Assembly: GCA_003164475.1 (NCBI GenBank)
Contig: PLTL01000156.1
Location: forward strand, 1-17,952
DNA from: Candidatus Dormiibacterota bacterium
GTDB taxonomy: Bacteria; Chloroflexota; Dormibacteria; UBA8260; Bog-877
Reading direction: 5' to 3'
Length of the DNA stretch: 17,952 nucleotides
Shown: positions 1-7,525 of the stretch, one piece after another
Numbering within the stretch: the stretch's first letter is position 1
Layout: each line of letters starts with the position of its first letter
Notes under the pieces: model-generated
Databases searched by the model: none
The model's input: the letters and a program-made list of their open reading frames with translations, nothing else
What the model was told of the DNA's origin: nothing
Made by a program: the position numbers and the translations under genes

Positions 1-571
1 TGGTGTGGCAGAAGCCCCAGTCGCCCGCCAGCACCTTGCGGAGGCGAGGGAGGCTGACCGTCTCGGCATTCGAGTCGTCCTCGCTCACGCCGTGGTCGGC
101 GAGCAGGCAGAGCGCGTCGCCCAGATCCTTGCGGTTGATCTCCCAGACCTGCAGCTTGCTGAGCAGCAGGTCTGCGAGGCTGATGGTCGGAGCGGAACCG
201 TCGAAGCGGCCGCGGAGATCGAGCTTGTGGGACATGGCCAGCTCGTCGATGACGACGTCGATGGACCAGCGGCTGTCCGGGGCCTGGTAGTAGAGGCGGG
301 TGTCGCCGTGGAGACCGTTGAAGAACGGGTCACCCAGGTAGCCTTCTGAGGTGAGGAACGCCTTGAACACCGAGCTGGCGCCCTTGGCGATGGCGAAGTC
401 CATGTCCTGGTACGAGCGGGCGAAGGGGCCGGTGCGCACGCTGGGGCAGCGCAGCCAGACGGCCAGGCCTCCCAACAGCCGGGCGTGGAGGCCCGACTCG
501 AGGACTGAGGTCGTGAGGCGCGCCGCCTCGTCACGGATGTCGGGAAGGATGTTGTTGGCGTTCTCTGACAT
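1..571 (-). CDS. Nucleotidyltransferase-fold protein, AbiEii/MNT-like (partial, C-terminus off the left edge)
   Basis: The leftward reading frame starts at ATG 571 and stays open to the window edge (190 codons visible). It shows the layout of the minimal nucleotidyltransferase fold: a GG pair (residues 34-35, LLGGLAVWL), a DMD pair at 56-58, and a third acidic position in SIDVVID (105 or 109). After these comes the helical stretch KLQVWEINRKDLGDAL (139-154), typical of AbiEii-like proteins. All visible catalytic acids are present, so the fold should bind metal and NTP. The substrate could be a nucleotide, tRNA or protein; the sequence does not say. No cognate antitoxin (AbiEi-like) is visible upstream; the upstream neighbour is a permease 84 bp away on the same strand. 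No clear Shine-Dalgarno precedes the ATG. Fold assignment is fairly secure; a toxin role is not. Confidence 0.7.
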   Translation of the reverse strand, partial: MSENANNILPDIRDEAARLTTSVLESGLHARLLGGLAVWLRCPSVRTGPFARSYQDMDFAIAKGASSVFKAFLTSEGYLGDPFFNGLHGDTRLYYQAPDSRWSIDVVIDELAMSHKLDLRGRFDGSAPTISLADLLLSKLQVWEINRKDLGDALCLLADHGVSEDDSNAETVSLPRLRKVLAGDWGFCHT

Positions 572-607
572 ATGCGGTGCTGGGGCCTGAACGCGGGATG
601 GGCCAGG

Positions 608-630
608 GCGGCCGGTGTCTGGCCGGCCGC
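608..630 (-). terminator. GC-rich hairpin between permease and nucleotidyltransferase genes
   Basis: GCGGCCGG (608-615) and CCGGCCGC (623-630) form a perfect 8-bp stem with a 7-nt loop, about 25 bp past the permease stop codon. No T-run follows in the leftward direction, so it is not a canonical intrinsic terminator. It could be an attenuating or mRNA-stabilising structure. Confidence 0.35.
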
Positions 631-655
631 TCTGACCCGGAGTGGGACCGCCGGA

Positions 656-2284
656 TTACTCAGGCGGCAGTTCCTTGTACACGAAGCCGACGTTGATGCC
701 CTGACGGGCACGAATGAACTTCGGCACATAGTAGAGCAGGCCACCGCCCACGATAAGGCCGGCGAACCAGGCCGGGATCCACCACCAGTCGGCAGGGTTC
801 CCGTTCATCACCAGCGCCGGGTAGTGGGTCGAGACGATCGCCAGCGCCACGAACACGATGATCGAGAGCGGGGCGACAATGAACAGGACCGGGATGCCCA
901 GGAACTTCACGTTGGCGGGTGAGGCCTTGTAGAGCTCGGGCCGGCGGAACGGCAGCGCGATCGCCGCCGCGGCGACGATCACCACCGCCAGGCAGCCGGC
1001 CAGGACGATCAGTCCGAGCACGAGCTGGAAGACGTTCGAGTACACGCTCCAGATGGTCAGGGCCGCGATGATCGCGTTGGCGACCAGGATGGCGTTGATC
1101 GGGGAGTGGGTGCGCTCGTTGACCTTGGCCAGCCCCTCCGGCATCAGCCGGTCGAAGGACCAGGCGAAGAACGACCGGATGGGCATGAAGGTGTTGGCGA
1201 TCATCGACGGCAGGCTCCAGAAGAGGAAGCAGCCCAGGATGATCACCGTCAGGATCGGGGTCTTGAAGGCCAGCGCCGCCAGGAAGGAGTAGAAGGGCCC
1301 GGAGGGGATCGCGTAGTTGTGCGGGGCGGCGTTGAGCGCGTACACGAAGTTGTAGCCGGCGGTGTGGAACAGGACGAAGGCCCCGAGGATGAGGAGCACG
1401 ACGTCGAAGATCAACGCGCCGAACATGACCGTCAGCTGACGGCGGCGGTTGGAGGCGCTCTTCAGCTCCCCGGACATGTAGACCGACCAGAAGTTCCACA
1501 TCATGAAACCTTCGATCGAGAAGAGGGTGGGCAGGGTGGCGTTCATGTTGCCCAGGTTGGGAGCCGCGTGCTGTGCACCCGCGGCCGCGATCACCTGCTG
1601 GACGGTCCCGCCGCCAAAGCTCTTGTTCAGGGCATTGAAGTTGGAGAAGAAGGTGTGCTGACTGACCAGGGCCAGGCAGATGAAGGCCACCACCATCCCG
1701 ATCATGCCGATCAGGAAAGCCCCGTTCTGCCAGCGGAAGGTCGCCTTCGTCCCCCGGATGAGGATCACGGTCACCAGCGCGACCATGAAGAGTGAGGCGC
1801 CGAGGATCCAGCTGGTGTTGGTCTCGAAGGACGATCCCCAGCTGATCAGGGTGCTGTTGGTGCTCAGGCTCCCGAACGCCACCAGGGCCGGACCGAGGGC
1901 AAATACCGCGAAGAACTTCGCGAAGTAGGCGGCGCCCAGCAGGCCGCCCATGATCATGCAGAGGTTGGAGATCAGCGCCAGGGGTGGGCTCAGGACGCGG
2001 CTCACCCAGACGTAGTCACCTCCGACCCTGGGCATGCTCGCCCCGAGCAGGGCGAACATGATCAACACCGGGATGTTGATCACCAGGGTGATGAGCAGCA
2101 CGCCGATCGGATCGGCCCCCTGGAAGGCGACCAGGGTAAAGAAGATCGACCAGGCCAGGGTGGAGCCGATGGGTGCCGAGATGACCGCGTTGAAGATGGT
2201 CGCGTCGAGCGCTGAGGCCGAGCGCACCAACCCCGTGCTATTGCGCACGAACAGCCGGCTCGCGGGCCGACCCTCTGTCGCCAT
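656..2284 (-). CDS. APC-superfamily (amino acid/polyamine/organocation) permease
   Basis: A 542-aa polytopic membrane protein with about 12 hydrophobic segments. The N-terminal region, with the small-residue-rich stretch SAPIGST, followed by GASMPRVGGDYVWVSR, is typical of APC amino-acid permeases. Start: ATG 2284, chosen because GGAGGG (2295-2290 on this strand) lies 5 nt upstream; an in-frame start 42 codons earlier would run through the promoter region and adds a non-membrane leader. Expected role is secondary, ion-coupled uptake of an organic solute across the cytoplasmic membrane. It is divergent from the DeoR-led carbohydrate operon and shares its control region, so it may import that pathway's substrate. 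That would be unusual, as APC permeases mostly carry amino acids or amines. The substrate cannot be read from the sequence. Confidence 0.88.
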   Translation of the reverse strand: MATEGRPASRLFVRNSTGLVRSASALDATIFNAVISAPIGSTLAWSIFFTLVAFQGADPIGVLLITLVINIPVLIMFALLGASMPRVGGDYVWVSRVLSPPLALISNLCMIMGGLLGAAYFAKFFAVFALGPALVAFGSLSTNSTLISWGSSFETNTSWILGASLFMVALVTVILIRGTKATFRWQNGAFLIGMIGMVVAFICLALVSQHTFFSNFNALNKSFGGGTVQQVIAAAGAQHAAPNLGNMNATLPTLFSIEGFMMWNFWSVYMSGELKSASNRRRQLTVMFGALIFDVVLLILGAFVLFHTAGYNFVYALNAAPHNYAIPSGPFYSFLAALAFKTPILTVIILGCFLFWSLPSMIANTFMPIRSFFAWSFDRLMPEGLAKVNERTHSPINAILVANAIIAALTIWSVYSNVFQLVLGLIVLAGCLAVVIVAAAAIALPFRRPELYKASPANVKFLGIPVLFIVAPLSIIVFVALAIVSTHYPALVMNGNPADWWWIPAWFAGLIVGGGLLYYVPKFIRARQGINVGFVYKELPPE

Positions 2285-2321
2285 GGCATCCCTCCATCTA
2301 CCGAGCTGCAACTCGCCCCGC

Positions 2322-2350
2322 TTGACACCTGCACTGGGACGGGTTAGAGT
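2322..2350 (+). promoter_or_regulatory. Sigma70-type promoter for the rightward DeoR-led operon
   Basis: A perfect -35 box TTGACA (2322-2327), 17-bp spacer and TAGAGT (2345-2350; 4 of 6 to TATAAT). Transcription would start near 2357, giving a leader of about 80 nt before the GTG start at 2435. Confidence 0.6.
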
Positions 2351-2376
2351 CGAACACAATCGAACAGGAATGTCAA
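2348..2376 (-). promoter_or_regulatory. Probable leftward promoter for the permease gene
   Basis: On the minus strand TTGACA lies at 2376-2371 and, after 17 bp, TCGACT at 2353-2348. The -35 is perfect and the -10 weak (3 of 6), so activity may depend on a regulator. Its -10 overlaps the -10 of the rightward promoter, so the two transcription units face apart from one shared control point. Confidence 0.45.
2350..2366. promoter_or_regulatory. Candidate operator: two direct TCGAACA repeats
   Basis: TCGAACA occurs at 2350-2356 and 2360-2366, a 10-bp period (one helical turn). The pair covers the start-site region of the rightward promoter and the spacer of the leftward one. DeoR-family regulators often bind short direct repeats, so the adjacent regulator at 2435 is the natural candidate binder and could control both operons at once. 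Confidence 0.5.
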
Positions 2377-2434
2377 GGCTTGGCACAGCACAGGACATTC
2401 TGACGGCCAAGAACGGACAGATCAGGAGGCAGGG

Positions 2435-3277
2435 GTGTTAGCGGTCGAGCGGCGCCTCAAGGTGCTGGAGCGGGCGGCGGCGGACCAGGCGGTGGAGGTC
2501 AGCGGCCTCGCCCGCGAGTTCCAAGTCTCCGAGATGACCATCCGCCGGGATCTCCGCCGCCTGGAGCGGGACGGCTTTGTGCGCCGTACCTATGGCGGCG
2601 CGACCACCCGCGTGGTCCGCGCGGTCGGGGCCTTCGAGGTCGGCCAAAACGCCCGCATGCTCCACCACGCCCAGGAGAAGGTGCAGATCGCGCGCCGCGC
2701 CGCCCAGCTGACCGCCGGCGTCCGGGTGATGTTCGTGGGGGTCGGCTCGACCGTCGAGCAGTTCGCCCGGGCCATCGCCCCCGGCGAGGACCTGGTGGTG
2801 GTGACCCCCTCCCTGGCGGTGGCCAGCATGCTGGGCACGCGCCGGATCCGGGTGATCATCGCCGGGGGCCTGGTCCGCCAGGACGAGCTCAGTTGCGTCG
2901 GTGCTTCGGCGGTCGAGGGCGTGCAGCGGTACAACACGGACATCGCGGTGATCGGGGCCGCGGGGGTCACCGCCCATCGCGGCATCACCGACCTGGACGA
3001 CGGCGAGGCCGAGGTCATCCGGGCCGCCCTGGAGCACACCGAACGGATCATGGTCGTCGCCGACGGCTCCAAGTTCGGTGACGTGGCGATGAGTACGGTC
3101 GCGCCCATCGAGCGCGTCTCGGTGATCGTGACCGACCCCAGCGCCGACACCGCCGAGGTCGAGCGGATCGAGCGCGGCGGGGTGGAGGTGGTCATGGTGC
3201 CAGCTGACGCGCCGGCTCACCGCGCCCCGGCCGACGGCGGGGCGGAGGACGGCGCCACAGCGCCGGGGGTGGTATGA
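2435..3277 (+). CDS. DeoR-family transcriptional regulator
   Basis: A 280-aa cytoplasmic repressor-type protein. The N-terminus holds the DeoR winged helix (about residues 18-58): LAREFQVSEMTIRRDLRRLE followed by the wing DGFVRRTYGGA. The C-terminal two thirds is the DeoRC sugar-phosphate sensor domain, with GVGSTVEQ, the VITDLDD-like segment GITDLDDGEAEVI and the conserved ADGSKFG. Length is slightly above the usual 250-260 aa. The GTG start at 2435 is supported by AGGAGG (2424-2429) 5 nt upstream. It is the first gene of the rightward operon, and its stop overlaps the next start (ATGA, 3274-3277). By family knowledge it should repress the operon until a phosphorylated sugar intermediate binds; autoregulation through the TCGAACA repeats is inferred. 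Confidence 0.93.
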   Translation: MLAVERRLKVLERAAADQAVEVSGLAREFQVSEMTIRRDLRRLERDGFVRRTYGGATTRVVRAVGAFEVGQNARMLHHAQEKVQIARRAAQLTAGVRVMFVGVGSTVEQFARAIAPGEDLVVVTPSLAVASMLGTRRIRVIIAGGLVRQDELSCVGASAVEGVQRYNTDIAVIGAAGVTAHRGITDLDDGEAEVIRAALEHTERIMVVADGSKFGDVAMSTVAPIERVSVIVTDPSADTAEVERIERGGVEVVMVPADAPAHRAPADGGAEDGATAPGVV

Positions 3278-4095
3278 GCCCGCTGCTCCGCCAGCTCTTC
3301 GGAATCGGCAAGCCGATCATCGCGATGGTCCACCTCGCCGCCCTGCCCGGCCGACCCGGCCATGCTCGGGAGGCCGGGATGCGCCCCATCGTCGATGCCG
3401 TCGCACGCGATGTGGAGACGCTCCAAGCCGCAGGGGTCGACGGGCTGCTCTTCTGCAACGAGGCCGATCTCCCCTACCAGCTCCGGGTCGGCCCCGAAGC
3501 CGCCGCGGCGATGGCAGCCGTGATCGGCGAGGTGAGGAGCGCGATCCGGCGGCCCTTCGGCGTCGACCTCGTGTGGGATCCGATCGCCAGCCTGGCCGTC
3601 GCCCGGGCCACCGGCGCGTGCTTCGTCCGCGAGGTCTTCACCGGCGTGTACGAGAGCGACCTCGGGGTCATGCAGCCGGACTACGGCGCCATCGCCGACT
3701 ACCGGGCGAACATCGGCGCGGGATCGGTGGCGCTCTTCACCAACATCACCCCGGAGTTCGCCAGCCCCCTGGGTCACCGCACCATCCCCGAGCGGGCCCG
3801 CAGCGCCGTCTACCTCGGCGTCGACGCGCTGCTGATCAGCGGCCCGCTCACCGGGATGGCCACCGACATCGACCAGCTCCGCGCCGCCAAGGCCGCGGTG
3901 CCGCAGACCCCCGTGCTCGCCAACACCGGCGTGACCGCGGACACGGTGAAGCCGATCCTCGGCGTCGCCGACGGCGCCATCGTCGGCACCCATCTCAAGC
4001 GTGACGGCGTCACCTGGAACGAGGTGGACCGGGCTCGGGCGGACCGCTTCATGGAGGCGGTGGGCAGCGCCCGGGAGCCCGCCGGGATCCGCTAA
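3274..4095 (+). CDS. BtpA/SgcQ-family TIM-barrel protein, copy 1
   Basis: A 273-aa protein of the BtpA/SgcQ family (PF03437, COG0434). Recognisable segments are KPIIAMVHLAALPGRPG near the N-terminus, GLLFCNEADLPY (about 58-69), FVREVFTGVYESD (about 116-128), NITPEFASPLG and, near the C-terminus, VLANTGV and GAIVGTHLK. These correspond to beta-strand ends of an aldolase-type TIM barrel, the VGT segment resembling a phosphate-binding loop. Family members include cyanobacterial BtpA (photosystem I accumulation) and E. coli SgcQ in a sugar operon; the biochemical reaction is unknown. It is translationally coupled to the regulator (ATGA) and to the next gene (TAATG). A related copy lies at 8349-9173. 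In this sugar-kinase setting an enzyme acting on a phosphorylated sugar is the simplest inference. Confidence 0.9.
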   Translation: MSPLLRQLFGIGKPIIAMVHLAALPGRPGHAREAGMRPIVDAVARDVETLQAAGVDGLLFCNEADLPYQLRVGPEAAAAMAAVIGEVRSAIRRPFGVDLVWDPIASLAVARATGACFVREVFTGVYESDLGVMQPDYGAIADYRANIGAGSVALFTNITPEFASPLGHRTIPERARSAVYLGVDALLISGPLTGMATDIDQLRAAKAAVPQTPVLANTGVTADTVKPILGVADGAIVGTHLKRDGVTWNEVDRARADRFMEAVGSAREPAGIR

Positions 4096-5051
4096 TGACC
4101 AAGAAGACCCTCATCTACTTCGTCAGTGACCTGCACGGGTCGAGCCTCTGCTTCCGCAAGTTCATCAATGCAACGCGGGTGTACGAGCCGACCGTGCTGG
4201 TGCTGGGCGGCGACCTGGCGGGCAAGGCGATCCAGTCCATCGTGCGTGGCCCGGGCGGCATCTGGGAGTGCAACTTCGTCGGCACCCCGTACAAGGTGCA
4301 CGACGGGCCGGAGCTCGAGGAACTGGAGCGGCTGGTCGCCGACCACGGCTACTACCCCTACCGCGCCGAGCCCGGTGAGCTGGAGGCCATGGAAGCCGAC
4401 GGGACGCTGGATGCGCTCTTCCTGCGCCTCATGCGCGAGCGCCTGACCGGCTGGCTCGACCTCGCCGACCAGAGGCTGCGCCCCCTGGAGATCCCCCTCT
4501 ACCTGATGCTCGGCAACGACGACCCGGTGGAGCTCGGCGAGCTGGTCGACCGCGCCCCCTGGGGCGTCCACGCCGAGGGCAAGGTGGTCTGGATCGATGA
4601 CCAGCACGAGATGATCAGCTGGGGATACGCGAACACCACCCCGTGGCACACCTTCCGCGAGCAGGACGAGCAGCAGCTCGCCGCCGTCTACAAGTCGATG
4701 GCCGACCAGCTCCAGAACCCGGAGCGGGCCGTCTTCAACCTCCATGCGCCCCCTTTCGGGACCCAGCTCGACGAGGCGCCGGAGCTGGACGCCAACCTCC
4801 AGGTCCAGGCGAGCCTGGGCCAGGTGCGCATGGCCGCGGTGGGGAGCACCGCGGTGCGCGAGATCGAGTTGGAGCGCAAGCCGCTGCTCGGCCTCCACGG
4901 CCACATCCACGAGGCGTCCGGCATCCGCCGTCTCGGGGAGCGCAAGACCGTGGTCCTCAACCCCGGCAGCGACTACACCACCGGCGCGCTCCTGGGGGCC
5001 TTGATCACCCTCGACCGCGACAAGGCGAGCGCGCAGCTGGTCCGCGGATAG
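4095..5051 (+). CDS. Calcineurin-like metallophosphoesterase, Icc-related
   Basis: A 318-aa cytoplasmic protein with all metallophosphoesterase blocks: SDLHG (D12, H14), GGD (D40), GND at 140-142, a metal-type His at 217 (NLHAPP) and GHIH (270-272). The third block reads GNDD instead of GNH(D/E), a variation known in Icc-related (COG2129-type) enzymes. Between D40 and the GND block there is a long segment (about 45-135), rich in charged and aromatic residues, that may form a substrate cap. Expected chemistry is divalent-metal phosphomonoester or phosphodiester hydrolysis. The start overlaps the upstream stop (TAATG), and the next gene follows after 13 bp. The substrate is unknown; given the operon it may be a sugar phosphate, phosphodiester or cyclic phosphate. 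Confidence 0.88.
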   Translation: MTKKTLIYFVSDLHGSSLCFRKFINATRVYEPTVLVLGGDLAGKAIQSIVRGPGGIWECNFVGTPYKVHDGPELEELERLVADHGYYPYRAEPGELEAMEADGTLDALFLRLMRERLTGWLDLADQRLRPLEIPLYLMLGNDDPVELGELVDRAPWGVHAEGKVVWIDDQHEMISWGYANTTPWHTFREQDEQQLAAVYKSMADQLQNPERAVFNLHAPPFGTQLDEAPELDANLQVQASLGQVRMAAVGSTAVREIELERKPLLGLHGHIHEASGIRRLGERKTVVLNPGSDYTTGALLGALITLDRDKASAQLVRG

Positions 5052-5064
5052 CGGAGGCGGAGTG

Positions 5065-6609
5065 ATGAGTGTGCCCCCACTGCCGGAGAGCGGGGCGGAC
5101 GCGACGGGCCGGGATGTCTTGGTCGCCATCGACGTCGGGACCTCCGGCGCGCGCGCCTCCGCCTTCGCCGTCTCCGGCGCACCGCTCGGCGAGGTGCGCC
5201 GCCCCTACCCGACCTCACTGCCCGAGGAGGGGTGGGCGGAGCAGGACGCGCGCCGCTGGCAGATCGCTTCGGTCTCGGCGCTGGCCGGGCTGGCGCGCGA
5301 ACTGGGTCCCGGCTGCCGCATTCACGGCATCGGCATCACCGGCCAGTGCCCGAGCGTCGTCCCCGTGGACGGCCGGTCCCTCCCCCTGCGTCCCGGGATC
5401 ATCTACAGGGACAACCGGGCGACTGCGGAGGCGGCGTGGCTGTCCGAGCGCTTCGGAGCTCGGCGGCTCCACGCCCTCACCGGCCACGTGCCCGCGGCCT
5501 TTCACGTCGCCGCCAAGATCCTCTGGATTCGCACCCACGAGCCCAGCGTCTTCGCGGCGACCCGGCGCTTCATGCAGCCGACGGACTACGTCGTCCTCGC
5601 CCTCACCGGTGAGACCGCCACCGACTGGACGATGGGGGCGGCGACTGCGCTTCTGGATCTGCGAGAACGACGCTGGGCTGCCGATCTGCTTGCCGACCTC
5701 GACCTCGACCCCGGGCTGCTGCCGCCGCTGCATCCGTCGTGGAGCGTGATCGGCGGGCTGCGCCCCTCCCTCGCGCGCCGGTTGGCGCTCTCACCGGACA
5801 TCCCCGTCGTCTCCGGAGCGGGCGACAGCATTGCCTGTGCCATCGGGGCTGGGGTCACGACAGCCGGGCCGGTGAGCGAGATGGCCGGCAGCTCGACCTG
5901 CCTCAACTCGGTGGTCGCCGAACCGCTCGCGGATCTGGACGTCACCCATTACCCGAGCGCGGTCGACCAACGCGGCTACGTCACCGAGGTCGGGATCAAC
6001 ACCACCGGGGAGGCCCTCGACTGGGTCGCCCAGCTCGCCTACAGCGGGCCGGGCCGGCGCCCACGGCCCGACGACTACACCCGGATCGACCGCGACGTCG
6101 CGTCGGTGCCGCCGGGCGCAGACGGCCTCCTCTTCGCGCCCGTTCTGGGCGATGGCGAGCGAGATGACCCTGCCCTCCGCGGGGCGGTGACAGGGCTCTC
6201 GCTCCGTCACGACCACCGCGCCTGGGCTCGGGCTGTCCTGGAGGGGGTTGCCTTCGGGATACGGGCACGCCTCGAGACGCTGGGGCGCGCATCGGCGCCG
6301 CTCACGGAGCTGCGCGTGTCGGGAGGCGGCGCCGGCCTCGGTACCTGGAACCAGATCAAGGCGGACGTTCTCGGGGTGCCGGTCATCCGGGTCGCGGGCG
6401 ATGCCACCGCCGCCGGCGCGGCCATGCTGGCCGGGCTCGGCACCGGCGTTTACCGGAACGCAGGCGAGGCGACCTCGGCCGGCTACCGGCCCGGCCTTCG
6501 AGTGGAACCGAGTGCGCAGAACCGTGAGCGGTACGACGAGATCTACGCTCGCTACCGAGCCCTGATCGGCTCCCCGGTGGTGCGCATGGATTATCCGGAG
6601 GGGCGCTGA
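5065..6609 (+). CDS. FGGY-family carbohydrate kinase
   Basis: A 514-aa ATP-dependent sugar or polyol kinase, normal length for FGGY enzymes. N-terminal domain: phosphate-1 motif AIDVGTSG (residues 21-28) and GITGQCP, then YRDNRA. The catalytic Asp is D254 in SGAGDSIACAIGAG. The C-terminal ATPase half carries SGGGAGLGTWNQIKADVLG (from 419), the family's second signature region. ATG 5065 is preferred over the overlapping GTG 5062 because GGAGG (5053-5057) is then 7 nt away. FGGY enzymes phosphorylate xylulose, ribulose, glycerol, erythritol, gluconate and similar compounds; the substrate here cannot be fixed by eye. The next gene, an isomerase/epimerase, starts 1 bp after the stop, so the two probably act in sequence: open-chain sugar, sugar phosphate, epimerised sugar phosphate. 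Confidence 0.92.
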   Translation: MSVPPLPESGADATGRDVLVAIDVGTSGARASAFAVSGAPLGEVRRPYPTSLPEEGWAEQDARRWQIASVSALAGLARELGPGCRIHGIGITGQCPSVVPVDGRSLPLRPGIIYRDNRATAEAAWLSERFGARRLHALTGHVPAAFHVAAKILWIRTHEPSVFAATRRFMQPTDYVVLALTGETATDWTMGAATALLDLRERRWAADLLADLDLDPGLLPPLHPSWSVIGGLRPSLARRLALSPDIPVVSGAGDSIACAIGAGVTTAGPVSEMAGSSTCLNSVVAEPLADLDVTHYPSAVDQRGYVTEVGINTTGEALDWVAQLAYSGPGRRPRPDDYTRIDRDVASVPPGADGLLFAPVLGDGERDDPALRGAVTGLSLRHDHRAWARAVLEGVAFGIRARLETLGRASAPLTELRVSGGGAGLGTWNQIKADVLGVPVIRVAGDATAAGAAMLAGLGTGVYRNAGEATSAGYRPGLRVEPSAQNRERYDEIYARYRALIGSPVVRMDYPEGR

Positions 6610-6610
6610 C

Positions 6611-7525
6611 ATGCGCGCCCGCCTTGGCATCAACACCTGCTTCGCCCTCAAGCGCTGGCCCCGTCCCGACGATTGGGCGGCGGTGGTGCGCGACGATCTC
6701 GGTCTGGAGATCGTTGAGCTCTCCCTCGACCTCGTCGAGGGCCTCGATGCCCCGGTGGAGCGCCACCGGTCGGCCGAGCTGACCCGGGCCGCGCTCAGCA
6801 GGCACGGCCTGCGCGCCGAGACGACCTTCACCGGGCTGGCCGCGTACGGTCTCAACCTGCTCATGCATCCCGACGCCGAGCGGCGCAGCGCCGCGCTGCG
6901 CTGGTACCGGACCGTGGTCGACGTCACCGCCCAGCTCGGGGCCTTGGCCTGCGGCGGTCATGTGGGCACGATGAGCGTCCCCGACTGGTCGGACCCCACC
7001 CAGCGGTCGGAGCGCTGGTCCGACCTCCGGCGGGACCTCATCGAGCTCGCCGGCTACGCCTGCGACGCTGGGCTCACCCACCTGCTCATCGAGAACCTGG
7101 TCTCGGTCCGGGAGCCGTCCACGATGAGCGCAGTGGAGGAGCTCCTCAGCGCGGGGGACGGTGCCCATGTGCCGGTCCGGCTCTGTCTTGACGTCGGGCA
7201 CCAGTGCGTGCCGGGGACGGAGGGTGCTGAGCGAGACCCCTATGCCTGGCTCCGGCACTTCGGCAGCCGCCTCGCCGAGGTGCAGCTCCAGCAGTCCGAC
7301 GCCCTGGGCGACCATCACTGGCCCTTCACCCCGGAGCGCAATGCAGCCGGACGCATCGAACCCGGCCGCGTGCTCGACACCCTGGCGGCCTCAGGCGCCG
7401 AGGACGTGCTCCTGATCCTCGAGATCATCCCCGGGTGGGAAGAGGACGACGGGCAGGTGATCGAGGGGCTGCTCTCATCCGTCGAGCTGTGGAAGGGTGC
7501 CCTGCACGAGCGAGGACTCCGATGA
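6611..7525 (+). CDS. Sugar-phosphate isomerase/epimerase (xylose-isomerase-like TIM barrel)
   Basis: A 304-aa protein of the AP-endonuclease-2/xylose-isomerase-like TIM-barrel family. Likely metal ligands are E161 (LLIENL), D194 and H197 (LDVGH) and E271 (LILEII), the usual order of acidic ligands in this superfamily. The N-terminus GINTCFALKRWP and the segment ELSLDLVE recall tetrulose-phosphate epimerases of the EryC/LerI type from erythritol and threitol pathways; this comes from memory of those proteins and needs an alignment. SD GGAGGGG (6597-6603) lies 7 nt before the ATG. It is 1 bp downstream of the FGGY kinase and overlaps the hydrolase start by ATGA. Probable role: inversion or isomerisation of the phosphorylated sugar made by the kinase. 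Confidence 0.85.
   Translation: MRARLGINTCFALKRWPRPDDWAAVVRDDLGLEIVELSLDLVEGLDAPVERHRSAELTRAALSRHGLRAETTFTGLAAYGLNLLMHPDAERRSAALRWYRTVVDVTAQLGALACGGHVGTMSVPDWSDPTQRSERWSDLRRDLIELAGYACDAGLTHLLIENLVSVREPSTMSAVEELLSAGDGAHVPVRLCLDVGHQCVPGTEGAERDPYAWLRHFGSRLAEVQLQQSDALGDHHWPFTPERNAAGRIEPGRVLDTLAASGAEDVLLILEIIPGWEEDDGQVIEGLLSSVELWKGALHERGLR

Noticed and set aside
1106..1795. 229-codon plus-strand frame
   Set aside because: Antisense of the permease; Gly/Glu/Asp/His-rich composition typical of mirror frames in GC-rich DNA, no motif.
2285..2410. Longer permease N-terminus starting near 2410
   Set aside because: It would cover both divergent promoters and the repeats; the ATG at 2284 has a good SD and the membrane protein starts normally there.
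4092..5129. 345-codon minus-strand frame
   Set aside because: Antisense of the metallophosphoesterase, whose complete motif set makes the plus strand the coding one.
5791..6927. 378-codon minus-strand frame
   Set aside because: Lies across the kinase and epimerase genes on the wrong strand; no domain signal.
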